From: CAZMHL01 sp045605445
GTDB lineage: Bacteria > Bacillota > Clostridia > RGIG6154
Assembly (NCBI GenBank): GCA_045605445.1
Contig: JAZUPZ010000046.1
Coordinates: 1 to 64,000, forward strand
Direction: 5' to 3'
Length of the DNA stretch: 64,000 nucleotides
Within the stretch, counting starts at the first letter, position 1. The number at the start of each line of letters is the position of its first letter. Below are positions 48,540 through 57,432 of the stretch, one piece after another. The position numbers and the translations under genes are program-made. The notes below the pieces were generated by a model that worked only from the letters and a program-made list of their open reading frames with translations, was not told the DNA's origin and did no database searches.

Positions 48540-50752
48540 TTGTTTTTACCTTCTTTTATGAGCTTTGCGGCAATTTTGCCGTTTTCAAGGGAAAGCTCCT
48601 TAAGCTCTTTTATGCGGCTGTCAAGTGCCTCTGTAACCTTTTTATAGTTTGAGAAAATATCGTCAACCATCTGACAAACCTTTTCTTTTGACATAACCCT
48701 TATGTCAACGTTGTATTTCTGGTTAAGGTAGTTAAGATAAGCTTCCACTTTGGGGTCGTAAACAAGGCCTATTACGGGAACCGACATATTTGCTCCGTAC
48801 ATAAGAATATGAAGTCTCATTCCTATAACAAGGCTGCTTCCCGAAGCAAGCGCAATAATGTCGTTAAAGCTGTATCTGTTTTTAATAATATAGCCCTTGT
48901 TCTTCATTCCGAGGATACATTTTTCGCAAACCTCGTTGTCCTGAGGGGTCTGCATAGGAACAAAAACGGGAACAAGTCCGTATTTTTCGCAAATGTAGTC
49001 GCAAATGGAGGAAACCTCCCCTGCAATGTTAAAGTTTTTCCATTCTCTTACTGAAACAATGAAATAAGACTTTTTGGGAATATCCTCCAGGTCAAAAATT
49101 TCCGAAACTCTTTCTTTGGGAGAAGGAACAATGGAAACGGAAGGGTCGGAGGTTATTTTAATGTCCCCTCTGTCAACTCCCATATCCTTTAAAACGTTAA
49201 GGGACATTTTTTCCCTTAAGGTAATAACGTCAACCTTTTTAAGAACCTCTGCCGCCTTTTTCTTGTTTTTTCTTTTAATAACCGGGCCTATTCCGTTGGC
49301 ATAAAGCATTGTTTTAACGTTGTATTTAAAAGCAAGCTTAATAACCAGAAGATAATAAAGAAGCGACTTGGTTGAGGTTGCATCCTGAATAAGGCTTCCC
49401 CCGCCGTTTATAAGAAGAGAGGAATATTTAACGGCGTTTTTAACCTTGAAAATGTTGAAGCGGTTAACGGCGTCAACCCCGTAAATTCTTTTTGTTTCAA
49501 GAGGCTTTCTTGAAAGAACAATAAATCTTGTGTCCTTTTTCTCTGCCCTAACCTCGTCGATAATTGCCGCAAGAAGAGCGTCGTCGCCGTTGTTCTGATG
49601 ACCGTAATAGCCGGAAATAACGGCATCGTAATATCTGTTTCCGTTTTTAATAACGTCCTTGTAAACGCTCATATTGTCGGAAACCATTCGTCTTACAGAG
49701 TAGTTCTGTTTAACAAATTCCCTGCCGTAGCTTCCGAGAGCCTTAAGCTCTTTTTCGTCCATTGACATAAGGGAAAGTAAATCCTCTTTTAAAATTTCAG
49801 CACTCGACATTCTGCAGCCTCTGCAGCAGAAGTTGGTTTCAATGCTTTCTTCAACCTTGTCCTCGTTGAAAATTCCGATATAGCCTTCGTTTCCTGCAAT
49901 AATACAGGGAGCTTCAGCGCTCATTGCCTCAAGGGCAGACCTTGAAACGCCGACAAAAATATCGGAAAGGGCGGCAAACTTGTAAATGTCAGTTCTTGCA
50001 CCTGCAAGGAAAACAAATTTTTCTCCCGCTCTTTCGTTGAGCCCTTCGGCTTTTCTCTTTATGTTTTCAAAATCGTCTCCGTCGCCTACAATTACAATTT
50101 CAATTTTTTCCTTGTTGTAAAGGTCCATGGCGCAGTCAAGCAAATGATGAGCCGCAAGGCTTCGGCTTTCGTCCATTCTGCTTATATAAACAATTTTGCG
50201 TCTTTCCCTTGAAAGTCCGAATTCTTCGTAAAGGCTTTCTGTGTCAGCATCTTTTGAAAATTTGTCGGTGTTAATTCCGTTTATGGTAACGGTAACATTC
50301 TGCGCGGCAATTTTGTAGTTGTCAAAAAGATATTGCTTTATATCCTCTGAAACCGCAACGGTTCTGTAACCCCAGTTGGTGAGATATTTAACAATGCCTT
50401 TTGCATAGAAAACCCAGTGGGCTGTGGTAACGAAATTGAATTTCTTTATTTTGTGGAGAAGTCCGAGGATAAAGGAAGGTATTCTTGCATGACCGTGAAC
50501 AACGTCGGGCTTTTCCTTTGAAATGGTACGGTTAAGAATAAAGAACGAGCGAAGCATATTCGTAATATTTTTGTTGTGAAGGGGAGCATGTATATGTCTT
50601 ATATTGTGCTTTTTAAGCTCCTTTTCGTAAATTCCGCCGTTGGAGACAATAACAACGTCGCAGCCTGCCTGCTTAAGTCCAATGGCAAGCTCAAGAACGT
50701 GAGTTTCCGCGCCTCCTATTTCAAGTCCCATAAGAACAAGTAAAATTTTCAT
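48536..50752 (-). CDS. csaB: Fusion of GT4 glycosyltransferase and CsaB pyruvyl transferase
   Basis: A 738-residue protein. Residues 1-370 are a family 4 glycosyltransferase (LLVLMGLEIGGAETHVLE, HGHARIPSF, RMDESRSLAAHHLL, EAMSAEAPCIIAGNEG). From about 378 (AVISGYYGHQNNGDDALL) to 738 it is a CsaB-type polysaccharide pyruvyl transferase (LLINGGGSLIQD, SDPSVSIVPSPK, VIGMRLHILMYGA). CsaB pyruvylates the wall polymer bound by SLH domains, so it fits the SLH protein at 20267. The ATG at 50752 follows AAAGGTG. Confidence 0.88.
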   Translation of the reverse strand: MKILLVLMGLEIGGAETHVLELAIGLKQAGCDVVIVSNGGIYEKELKKHNIRHIHAPLHNKNITNMLRSFFILNRTISKEKPDVVHGHARIPSFILGLLHKIKKFNFVTTAHWVFYAKGIVKYLTNWGYRTVAVSEDIKQYLFDNYKIAAQNVTVTINGINTDKFSKDADTESLYEEFGLSRERRKIVYISRMDESRSLAAHHLLDCAMDLYNKEKIEIVIVGDGDDFENIKRKAEGLNERAGEKFVFLAGARTDIYKFAALSDIFVGVSRSALEAMSAEAPCIIAGNEGYIGIFNEDKVEESIETNFCCRGCRMSSAEILKEDLLSLMSMDEKELKALGSYGREFVKQNYSVRRMVSDNMSVYKDVIKNGNRYYDAVISGYYGHQNNGDDALLAAIIDEVRAEKKDTRFIVLSRKPLETKRIYGVDAVNRFNIFKVKNAVKYSSLLINGGGSLIQDATSTKSLLYYLLVIKLAFKYNVKTMLYANGIGPVIKRKNKKKAAEVLKKVDVITLREKMSLNVLKDMGVDRGDIKITSDPSVSIVPSPKERVSEIFDLEDIPKKSYFIVSVREWKNFNIAGEVSSICDYICEKYGLVPVFVPMQTPQDNEVCEKCILGMKNKGYIIKNRYSFNDIIALASGSSLVIGMRLHILMYGANMSVPVIGLVYDPKVEAYLNYLNQKYNVDIRVMSKEKVCQMVDDIFSNYKKVTEALDSRIKELKELSLENGKIAAKLIKEGKNK

Positions 50753-50827
50753 TATTCCGCACCTTTCTCTTTTTGTAGGTATCTTATACATTTTAACATA
50801 TATTCACAAATTAAACAATATTATTTA

Positions 50828-50856
50828 TTTACTTTTTAAGGAGATAGATGTATAAT
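50828..50856 (+). promoter_or_regulatory. Promoter for the NAGPA-domain gene
   Basis: TTTACT, 17 nt, TATAAT, 53 nt before the start codon. Confidence 0.55.
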
Positions 50857-50909
50857 TTTAAGAGAAATCTTAAAAAACAGCTCAGGTGAAAGGCAAGGTG
50901 ACATCTTAA

Positions 50910-53519
50910 ATGAGAAAAATTTTTATATCGGTACTTTTATCGGTTTTTATAAGCCTTCCCGTTCTGGGAGAAACAATTTATGAAACAAAAACAACCCTCC
51001 CTGTTGCAGCAGGTATAACAAGAACAACCATAAGGCGTTTTGCAACAGAGGGCTTTCAGTATATAAATGTGGTTGAGGCAAATCTTGCAAACAAATTTGT
51101 TTCAGCCGATATAGTTCTGCCCGAAAAGGGAATTTCCGCTCTGGAATCTCCCCTTTCCATGGCAAATAAAAATAATACCTCGGTGTTGATTAACGGCGAC
51201 TTTTTTGCAAGTAACAGCTCGGGAGGCTCTCCCGTTGGTGCCGTTGTGAAGGAAGGAGAGGTTCTTTCAACCTCCGGCGGAGATAAAATGGCATCCTTTG
51301 GAATTTTCGACGGCGTTCCCGTTACCGATTATTTCGAGGTAACCGCAAAAATAACCGCAGAAAACGGGAAAAGCGTTGATATAAGGCATATAAATAAATA
51401 CGACCCTCTCGATGCGGTTTGTCTTTATACCGGCGATTTCTACAAAACCACTCCCGGAGCGGTGAATAACATATGGGAGGTTCTGGTGGTAAACGGGGTA
51501 ATTGAGCAGATAAACAACAACGGCGAAAGCGTTGAAATCCCCGAAAATGGCTACGTTTTAAGAAGCCTTCCCGAATATAATTCCTTTGTGCCCGACAATC
51601 TGAAGGTTGGCGAAAAGCTTAAGCTTGAAATTTCCACCTCCTTTGACCTTGAAAAGGCGGAAATGCTTATAGGAGGAGGAACGCTTCTTGTTAAAAACGG
51701 CGAGAAGGCGGAAATAACCCATAATGTTTCCGGAAATAACCCAAGAACGGCTCTGGGAACAGATAAAACAGGTAAAAAGCTTTATCTTATAACCGTTGAC
51801 GGAAGAAATAATTATTCTGCTGGAATGACTCTTTCTGCTCTGGCAGACTTTATGCTTGAATACGGAATATATAACGGAATAAATTTTGACGGCGGCGGTT
51901 CAACGGCAATGGTTGTAAAGGATTTTACAACCTCGCAACAGAGCCCGGTTCACTCTATGGCAGACTCTTCTTATCTGCGACCTGTTACCAACGGCCTCGG
52001 AATTTATTCAACTGCCCCAAAGGGCAGGGCAAAAAGCTTTGAAATAAAGGGAGATAATGCTTTTGCAGGACTTACTGCAGATTTTGAGGTTGTAAACGTA
52101 AAGGATCAGTACGGTAATCCGAGCGACGGAAAGGTAACTCCCGTTTATTCGGTTGACAGCCGCTTCGGTTATTTTGAAGGAAATACTCTTTATGCGGCAA
52201 AAAGCGGAAATAATGTGGAAATAAAAGCAACCTTTAACGGCTTTACCGCAAAGACTTATATAGACATATGTCCCCTCGACAGAATCGAGCCTGTTCCAAG
52301 TCATTTCCCTGAGAATGCCGAGCTTCCCGACTTTAAGGTTTTCGGCTACACAAAAGAAGGCGAAAAGCTTCTTCTTAATGAAAGAGACGTTTCTGTTAAG
52401 GGTAACAGAGTTGTTGCGGGAGGAAAAGAAGCAAAGCTTATTTTCAGTAATATAGTTGAAATTTTTTCATCAGACTTTAAAACGGAGGGATATCCCAAGG
52501 ATAAGGTTACCGTTTCGGGGAAATATGACCGAAACGTAACTCTCGACGGTAACGGCTCCTTTAAGCTTACCTTTGATTTTACTGACAGTGATAAAGCGGC
52601 AAAGGCGGCATATGTAACTGTTAACAAAGACCTTAACGGCGAAAAATACGGACTTCTTGCCGTATATTCGGGAGAAAACCGCCAGTGGCTCCGCGGGGAA
52701 TTTGCCGATTCGGAGGGCAACGTTTTAAGAGCGGACATCTGCCCAGATATGGACTTTACCGGCTGGAAGCTTATTCCTTTTGAAATTCCCGAAAATGCGG
52801 TTAAGCTTACAAGAATTTATCTTGTTCAGAATATGTATGAAAACAGAAACCGCGGCTCGGTATATTTCGATTCTCTTTCTTTGTCGGATACCCTTCCCGA
52901 AGGCCTTGAAATAAAGGAAAATCAGGCTCAGCTTTCTGAGGAAAAGGGAAATTCCCACTTTACGGTTTTCGCAGGAGTGTCCCCTGTCAGAAACCTTCTT
53001 TCCTCATCTTTGAAAACAAAGCTTGAGGAGGCTCTTTCGGAAGAAAATGCGAAGTATAATTTTTCTCTTGAAGGGGTAACTTTTGATAAGGTTGAAGAAA
53101 TAACAATAAAAAGCCATTCTTCTTTTACCGATGAAAAGGCAATTTATATAAATCTTGATAATTCCGGCGGCTATATTTCAAATGCCCAGTTTGTAAAGTT
53201 TAAAAATGACCTTACAAAAGAAAGAAAAAACGTTTTTGTATTTTTAAATGAAGAGCTTAATCTTATGACCTCGGCAGAGGAAAAGGATATTTTCCTTAAA
53301 ATGCTCAGCGGGGCGGCGGAAAACAAAAATGTTTTTGTGTTCTTCCCTGCGGAGAATAACAGAGTTTATACTGAAAATAACGTTACCTTTGTAACCGTTT
53401 CGGGAATTAAAAATTCCTCTGCAAAGGGCGTGATTTATTATCCTGAGGATTTCGGTTATTATACTGTTGAAATGTCTGATAAACCTCAAATCTTTTTTAA
53501 ATCTATTTTTACGGAGTGA
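50910..53519 (+). CDS. Exported phosphodiester glycosidase (NAGPA-like) protein
   Basis: An 869-residue secreted protein. Signal peptide at about 1-19 (FISVLLSVFISLPVLG). NAGPA-like domain at about 60-370: INGDFFASNSSGGSPVG, GGGTLLVKNGE, NPRTALGTDKTG and NFDGGGSTAMVV. Then a Big-type beta region (GLTADFEVVNVKDQYGNPS), a carbohydrate-binding-like region (about 530-660) and an alpha/beta region (about 683-869) of unknown role. NAGPA-type enzymes hydrolyse sugar phosphodiesters, and YceB-like members act on teichoic acids. It is next to CsaB, so an envelope polymer is a likely substrate. Confidence 0.85.
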   Translation: MRKIFISVLLSVFISLPVLGETIYETKTTLPVAAGITRTTIRRFATEGFQYINVVEANLANKFVSADIVLPEKGISALESPLSMANKNNTSVLINGDFFASNSSGGSPVGAVVKEGEVLSTSGGDKMASFGIFDGVPVTDYFEVTAKITAENGKSVDIRHINKYDPLDAVCLYTGDFYKTTPGAVNNIWEVLVVNGVIEQINNNGESVEIPENGYVLRSLPEYNSFVPDNLKVGEKLKLEISTSFDLEKAEMLIGGGTLLVKNGEKAEITHNVSGNNPRTALGTDKTGKKLYLITVDGRNNYSAGMTLSALADFMLEYGIYNGINFDGGGSTAMVVKDFTTSQQSPVHSMADSSYLRPVTNGLGIYSTAPKGRAKSFEIKGDNAFAGLTADFEVVNVKDQYGNPSDGKVTPVYSVDSRFGYFEGNTLYAAKSGNNVEIKATFNGFTAKTYIDICPLDRIEPVPSHFPENAELPDFKVFGYTKEGEKLLLNERDVSVKGNRVVAGGKEAKLIFSNIVEIFSSDFKTEGYPKDKVTVSGKYDRNVTLDGNGSFKLTFDFTDSDKAAKAAYVTVNKDLNGEKYGLLAVYSGENRQWLRGEFADSEGNVLRADICPDMDFTGWKLIPFEIPENAVKLTRIYLVQNMYENRNRGSVYFDSLSLSDTLPEGLEIKENQAQLSEEKGNSHFTVFAGVSPVRNLLSSSLKTKLEEALSEENAKYNFSLEGVTFDKVEEITIKSHSSFTDEKAIYINLDNSGGYISNAQFVKFKNDLTKERKNVFVFLNEELNLMTSAEEKDIFLKMLSGAAENKNVFVFFPAENNRVYTENNVTFVTVSGIKNSSAKGVIYYPEDFGYYTVEMSDKPQIFFKSIFTE

Positions 53520-53524
53520 TGAAA

Positions 53525-54034
53525 ATGAGTAAAAACATAAGAAAAATTGTAGTTGCGGCGCTCCTTGCCGCAATGACAACGGTTGCAACCTGCATAATGA
53601 TCCCCTGCCCTGTGGGCTACATAAATTTAGGGGATGTGGCAGTGCTTCTTGCCGGATGGATAGCAGGACCCGTTTACGGCTTTCTTGCGGCAGCGGTGGG
53701 CTCTGCAGTGACCGACGTACTTCTCGGTTATGCAGCCTATGCTCCTGCAAGCTTTGTAATAAAAGGACTTGTTGCGCTTGTGGCTTATTTTGTTCACAGA
53801 AAAATCCGCAATATGTACGGAAGAGTTCTTTCTGCCTTTCTTGGTGAAGCAGTTATGGTTGCGGGATATTTTGTTTACGAAAGTATCGCGCTGGGGATGG
53901 GCATGGGAGCAATTGCGGCTGTGGGCTTTAATTCGGTTCAGGGAACGGTTGCTCTTATAGCGGCTTCTCTGCTATTTTCTGCTGCGGAGAAAAACAGTTA
54001 TATTTCAAAGGAAGCAGCAGTCTTCAGAAATTGA
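53525..54034 (+). CDS. ECF transporter S component, substrate unknown
   Basis: A 169-residue membrane protein. IVVAALLAAMTTVATC and NLGDVAVLLAGWIAGPVYG carry the S-component docking features; about six hydrophobic segments. The start at 53525 has GGAG 8 nt upstream; the two earlier start candidates are too close to the RBS. It overlaps no EcfA or EcfT gene. Riboflavin, hydroxymethylpyrimidine or cobalamin-precursor types look alike. Confidence 0.78.
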   Translation: MSKNIRKIVVAALLAAMTTVATCIMIPCPVGYINLGDVAVLLAGWIAGPVYGFLAAAVGSAVTDVLLGYAAYAPASFVIKGLVALVAYFVHRKIRNMYGRVLSAFLGEAVMVAGYFVYESIALGMGMGAIAAVGFNSVQGTVALIAASLLFSAAEKNSYISKEAAVFRN

Positions 54035-54059
54035 CAAATTTCGCCTTTTGTGATATAGT
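54031..54059 (+). promoter_or_regulatory. Promoter for the acyl-CoA synthetase
   Basis: TTGACA, 17 nt, TATAGT. The -35 box overlaps the stop codon of the ECF gene. Confidence 0.75.
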
Positions 54060-54107
54060 ATTGAAAACCAGATGAAAGGTTAACAAAAACAAGAAAAGGT
54101 GATTATT

Positions 54108-55772
54108 TTGTTCCACAAATTTGCCAAAACAGATAAATATTACGGAAAAGAGCCCTTGTTCAAGGCAAGGGAAATCGGCTCAATAAGAGAGCTGTTTGAA
54201 GGCTCCTGCGATATGTTTGCAGAAAGATGCGCTTTTCTGGTTAAGGATAAGCATGGCGAGCCTTACAGAGAAATTACTTACAAAATCTTCAGGGAAAATG
54301 TTTACAGCTTTGCAGGTTATCTTACCGAAAAAGGCGTTTTCGATAAAAAGATTGCCGTAATCGGCGAAAACAGCTACGACTGGTGCGTTTGCTATATGGC
54401 TGTTCAGTGTGGCAACGGAATCATAGTTCCTATCGATAAAGAGCTTCCTTTTGAGGATATAAAATATATTGCCGAATTTTCAGAGGTTTCCTGCGTGGTT
54501 GCTTCAGCGAAAATCCTTAAAAAGCACCCTCAGATTGCAGAGCTGTGTCCCCTTGTCATTTCTATGAACGAAATGAAGGATATTTATAATAAGCCCTACT
54601 CTTTGCCAAATGACCTTTATCCAAATCCCGAAGACACAAGCGTAATTATTTTCACCTCGGGAACAACTGGAACTGCAAAGGGCGTAATGCTTTCTCAGAA
54701 AAATATTGCTTTTGATATTATGAACGCTCTGGCGTTGTTTGAAATGACTCCCGAAGACAGATTTTTGTCTGTTCTTCCGATTCATCATACATATGAATGT
54801 ACCTGCACCTTTCTTGCTCCTATTTATTCGGGCGCAAGCATAGCTTTTTGTGAAGGTCTGCTTCATTTTGCTTCAAATCTTAAAGAGGCTCAGCCAACAA
54901 TGTTCTTCGTTGTTCCCCTTATAGCCGAGGCGCTCCTTCGCAATATTGAGGCAAAGGTTAAAAAAGCAGGCAAGGAAAAGCTTATTAAAAAAGCAATAAA
55001 GGTTTCAGATTTTCTGAAAAAGCTGGGAATTGATATAACAGGTATCCTGTTTAAGGAAATTAAAGAAGGTCTTGGCGGAAAGCTCAGGGTTATGATGGTA
55101 GGTGCGGCGGCACCAAAGCCTGAAACGGCAATCAAGCTTGAATCATTGGGCATAATAACCGTTCAGGGCTACGGAATGACAGAGTGCTCCCCGATTATTG
55201 CCGCAAACCGAGTTTCCTGCCACAAGCATAATGCTGCAGGTCTTATTCCGCCGGAAATCGAAGTTAAAATTGCCGATGCAAACGAAGAAGGAATCGGAGA
55301 AATCATAGTTAAGGGCGATAACGTAACCTCGGGCTACTATAAAAATGAAGAGGCAACAAAAGAGGTTCTTAAAGACGGCTGGCTCTACACCGGTGACTTG
55401 GGATATATTGAAAACAACTTTGTGTTTATAACCGGCAGAAAGAAAGACGTTATCATAACCGCCAACGGCAAAAATGTTTATCCCGAAGAAGTTGAAGGGG
55501 TAATTAACGACTGCGACATAATAAAGGAAAGTATGGTTTATGCAAAAGAGGACAAGGTTCTCTCTGCACTTATCGTTCCCGATTACGATGTTATAAAAGA
55601 ACAGCTTGGGGAAATTCCTTCCGACGAAGCTGTTGAAAAAATGATTGATGAAAAAATCAGGGAAATAAATAAAAACATCCCTGCTTACAAGGCAATAGCA
55701 AAGTTTACCGTAAGAAAAGAAGAGCTTATAAAAACCACAACAAGAAAAATAAAGAGATTTGCTAACCTTTAA
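54108..55772 (+). CDS. AMP-binding long-chain acyl-CoA ligase
   Basis: A 554-residue ANL superfamily enzyme. The P-loop is VIIFTSGTTGTAKGVMLS, GYGMTECSPI is the A5 motif, GWLYTGDLGYI and ITGRKKDVII are A7/A8, and TTTRKIKRF holds the A10 lysine. It forms acyl-AMP and acyl-CoA from fatty acids. I chose the TTG at 54108 (FHKFAKTDKYYG) because AAAAGGTG is 6 nt upstream. It may work with fatty acids bound by DegV proteins, but no link is shown. Confidence 0.9.
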   Translation: MFHKFAKTDKYYGKEPLFKAREIGSIRELFEGSCDMFAERCAFLVKDKHGEPYREITYKIFRENVYSFAGYLTEKGVFDKKIAVIGENSYDWCVCYMAVQCGNGIIVPIDKELPFEDIKYIAEFSEVSCVVASAKILKKHPQIAELCPLVISMNEMKDIYNKPYSLPNDLYPNPEDTSVIIFTSGTTGTAKGVMLSQKNIAFDIMNALALFEMTPEDRFLSVLPIHHTYECTCTFLAPIYSGASIAFCEGLLHFASNLKEAQPTMFFVVPLIAEALLRNIEAKVKKAGKEKLIKKAIKVSDFLKKLGIDITGILFKEIKEGLGGKLRVMMVGAAAPKPETAIKLESLGIITVQGYGMTECSPIIAANRVSCHKHNAAGLIPPEIEVKIADANEEGIGEIIVKGDNVTSGYYKNEEATKEVLKDGWLYTGDLGYIENNFVFITGRKKDVIITANGKNVYPEEVEGVINDCDIIKESMVYAKEDKVLSALIVPDYDVIKEQLGEIPSDEAVEKMIDEKIREINKNIPAYKAIAKFTVRKEELIKTTTRKIKRFANL

Positions 55773-55774
55773 TA

Positions 55775-55803
55775 TTGACTTCACCGCTTCAGTATGGTAA
55801 AAT
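55775..55803 (+). promoter_or_regulatory. Promoter for glyQS
   Basis: TTGACT, 17 nt, TAAAAT, 26 nt before the start. The short leader leaves no room for a T-box. Confidence 0.75.
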
Positions 55804-55829
55804 AGTCTATTATATCGGAGGTAGAGATA

Positions 55830-57221
55830 ATGAAAAATTCAGAAAAAACAATGGAAAAAATCGTCAGCCTTTGTAAAGGCCGCGGATACGTTTATCCCGG
55901 TTCTGAAATTTACGGCGGACTTTCCAATACCTGGGATTACGGTCCTTTGGGTGTTGAATTTAAAAACAACGTAAAAAAAGCCTGGTGGAAAAAATTTATC
56001 ACCGAGTGTAAATATAATGTAGGTCTTGACTGTGCAATTCTTATGAACCCGGAAACCTGGGTTGCATCAGGTCATGTTGGCGGCTTTTCAGACCCTCTTA
56101 TGGACTGTAAAGAATGTAAAGCAAGACACAGAGCAGATAAGCTCATTGAGGACTTTGCTTTTGCAAATGGTGAAAGCATTGTAGTTGACGGCTGGAGCAA
56201 CGAACAGATGGTTGCTTATATTAACGATAATAACGTAGTTTGCCCTCAGTGCGGTAAACATAATTATACCGATATCCGTCAGTTCAACCTTATGTTCAAA
56301 ACCTTCCAGGGTGTAACCGAGGATTCAAAATCAGAGCTTTATTTAAGACCGGAAACAGCTCAGGGTATTTTCGTAAACTTCAAAAATGCTCAGAGAACAT
56401 CAAGAAAGAAGCTTCCTTTCGGTATCGGACAGATTGGTAAATCCTTCAGAAATGAAATTACTCCCGGAAACTTTACCTTCAGAACAAGAGAATTCGAACA
56501 AATGGAGCTTGAATTTTTCTGTCAGCCGGGAACAGACCTTGAATGGTTTGAATTCTGGAAAAAATACTGTATGGATTTCCTCCTTTCACTCGGTATGAAG
56601 GAAGAAAACTTAAGATTCAGAGATCATTCTCCCGAAGAGCTTTCCTTCTATTCAAAAGGAACAGCCGATATCGAATTCGTATTCCCCTTTGGCTGGGGCG
56701 AGCTCTGGGGCATTGCTGACAGAACTGACTACGACCTTAAACAGCATGCAAATCACTCAGGAGAATCAATGGATTATATTGACCCTGTTACAAATGAAAG
56801 ATATGTGCCTTACTGCGTAGAACCCTCATTGGGTGCCGACCGTGTTGCTCTTGCATTCCTTTGCGAAGCATACGACGAGGAAGAGGTTTCAGAGGGCGAT
56901 GTAAGAACAGTTTTAAGACTTCACCCTGCTCTTGCTCCTGTTAAGGCGGCAATTCTTCCTCTTTCAAAGAAGCTTTCAGAGGGCGCAAACGAAGTGTTCG
57001 AAAAGCTTGTTAAGAAATTCCCCTGCGAATATGACGAAGCAGGCTCAATCGGAAAGAGATACAGAAGACAGGATGAAATCGGAACTCCATTCTGTATTAC
57101 CTACGATTTCGACTCTGTTGAAGATGGCTGCGTAACAGTTCGTGACAGAGACACAATGGAACAGCAGAGAATGAAAATTGAAGATGTAATTCCATACATT
57201 GAATCAAAGCTTGAATTCTAA
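55830..57221 (+). CDS. glyQS: Glycyl-tRNA synthetase, homodimeric type
   Basis: A 463-residue class II synthetase of the alpha2 type. ARGYVYPGSEIYGGLSNTWDYGPLG-like N-terminus (GRGYVYPGSEIYGG), motif 2 in FRNEITPGNFTFRTREFEQ, motif 3 in PYCVEPSLGADRVALAFL, and a C-terminal anticodon-binding domain (AAILPLSKKLSEGANEVF). The zinc-like DCKECKAR and VVCPQCGKH cysteines are also seen. AGGAGG-like GGAGGTAG precedes the ATG. Confidence 0.97.
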   Translation: MKNSEKTMEKIVSLCKGRGYVYPGSEIYGGLSNTWDYGPLGVEFKNNVKKAWWKKFITECKYNVGLDCAILMNPETWVASGHVGGFSDPLMDCKECKARHRADKLIEDFAFANGESIVVDGWSNEQMVAYINDNNVVCPQCGKHNYTDIRQFNLMFKTFQGVTEDSKSELYLRPETAQGIFVNFKNAQRTSRKKLPFGIGQIGKSFRNEITPGNFTFRTREFEQMELEFFCQPGTDLEWFEFWKKYCMDFLLSLGMKEENLRFRDHSPEELSFYSKGTADIEFVFPFGWGELWGIADRTDYDLKQHANHSGESMDYIDPVTNERYVPYCVEPSLGADRVALAFLCEAYDEEEVSEGDVRTVLRLHPALAPVKAAILPLSKKLSEGANEVFEKLVKKFPCEYDEAGSIGKRYRRQDEIGTPFCITYDFDSVEDGCVTVRDRDTMEQQRMKIEDVIPYIESKLEF

Positions 57222-57241
57222 AACAACCCCGTCGGGTCTTT

Positions 57242-57282
57242 GCCGAGTGTTCAAAAGGACACTCGGCGGTTTTGTTTTTTGC
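57242..57282 (+). terminator. Terminator after glyQS
   Basis: GCCGAGTGT, TCAAAAGG, ACACTCGGC followed by GGTTTTGTTTTTT. Confidence 0.92.
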
Positions 57283-57337
57283 GAAGTGTTCTTGGTAATC
57301 CGAAGATTTTCTCCCGATGGGGTTCTTTTCTTCAAAT

Positions 57338-57366
57338 TTGACGGCGATAACAACTTGTGATATAAT
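57338..57366 (+). promoter_or_regulatory. Promoter for the CotH-domain gene
   Basis: TTGACG, 17 nt, TATAAT, 66 nt before the start codon. Confidence 0.75.
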
Positions 57367-57432
57367 ACAAGTAATTGTATACTTTTTTACAAGAGCAACA
57401 CAAAATATATACCAACGACAGGAGTTCGTAAA

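Noticed and set aside
48129..48647. Plus-strand ORFs across ruvX
   Set aside because: They are shadows of ruvX and the start of the ruvX-CsaB overlap, with no RBS or family motifs.
53244..53750. Antisense ORF of 168 codons across the NAGPA/ECF junction
   Set aside because: It is the shadow of two well-supported plus-strand genes and has low-complexity composition without an RBS.
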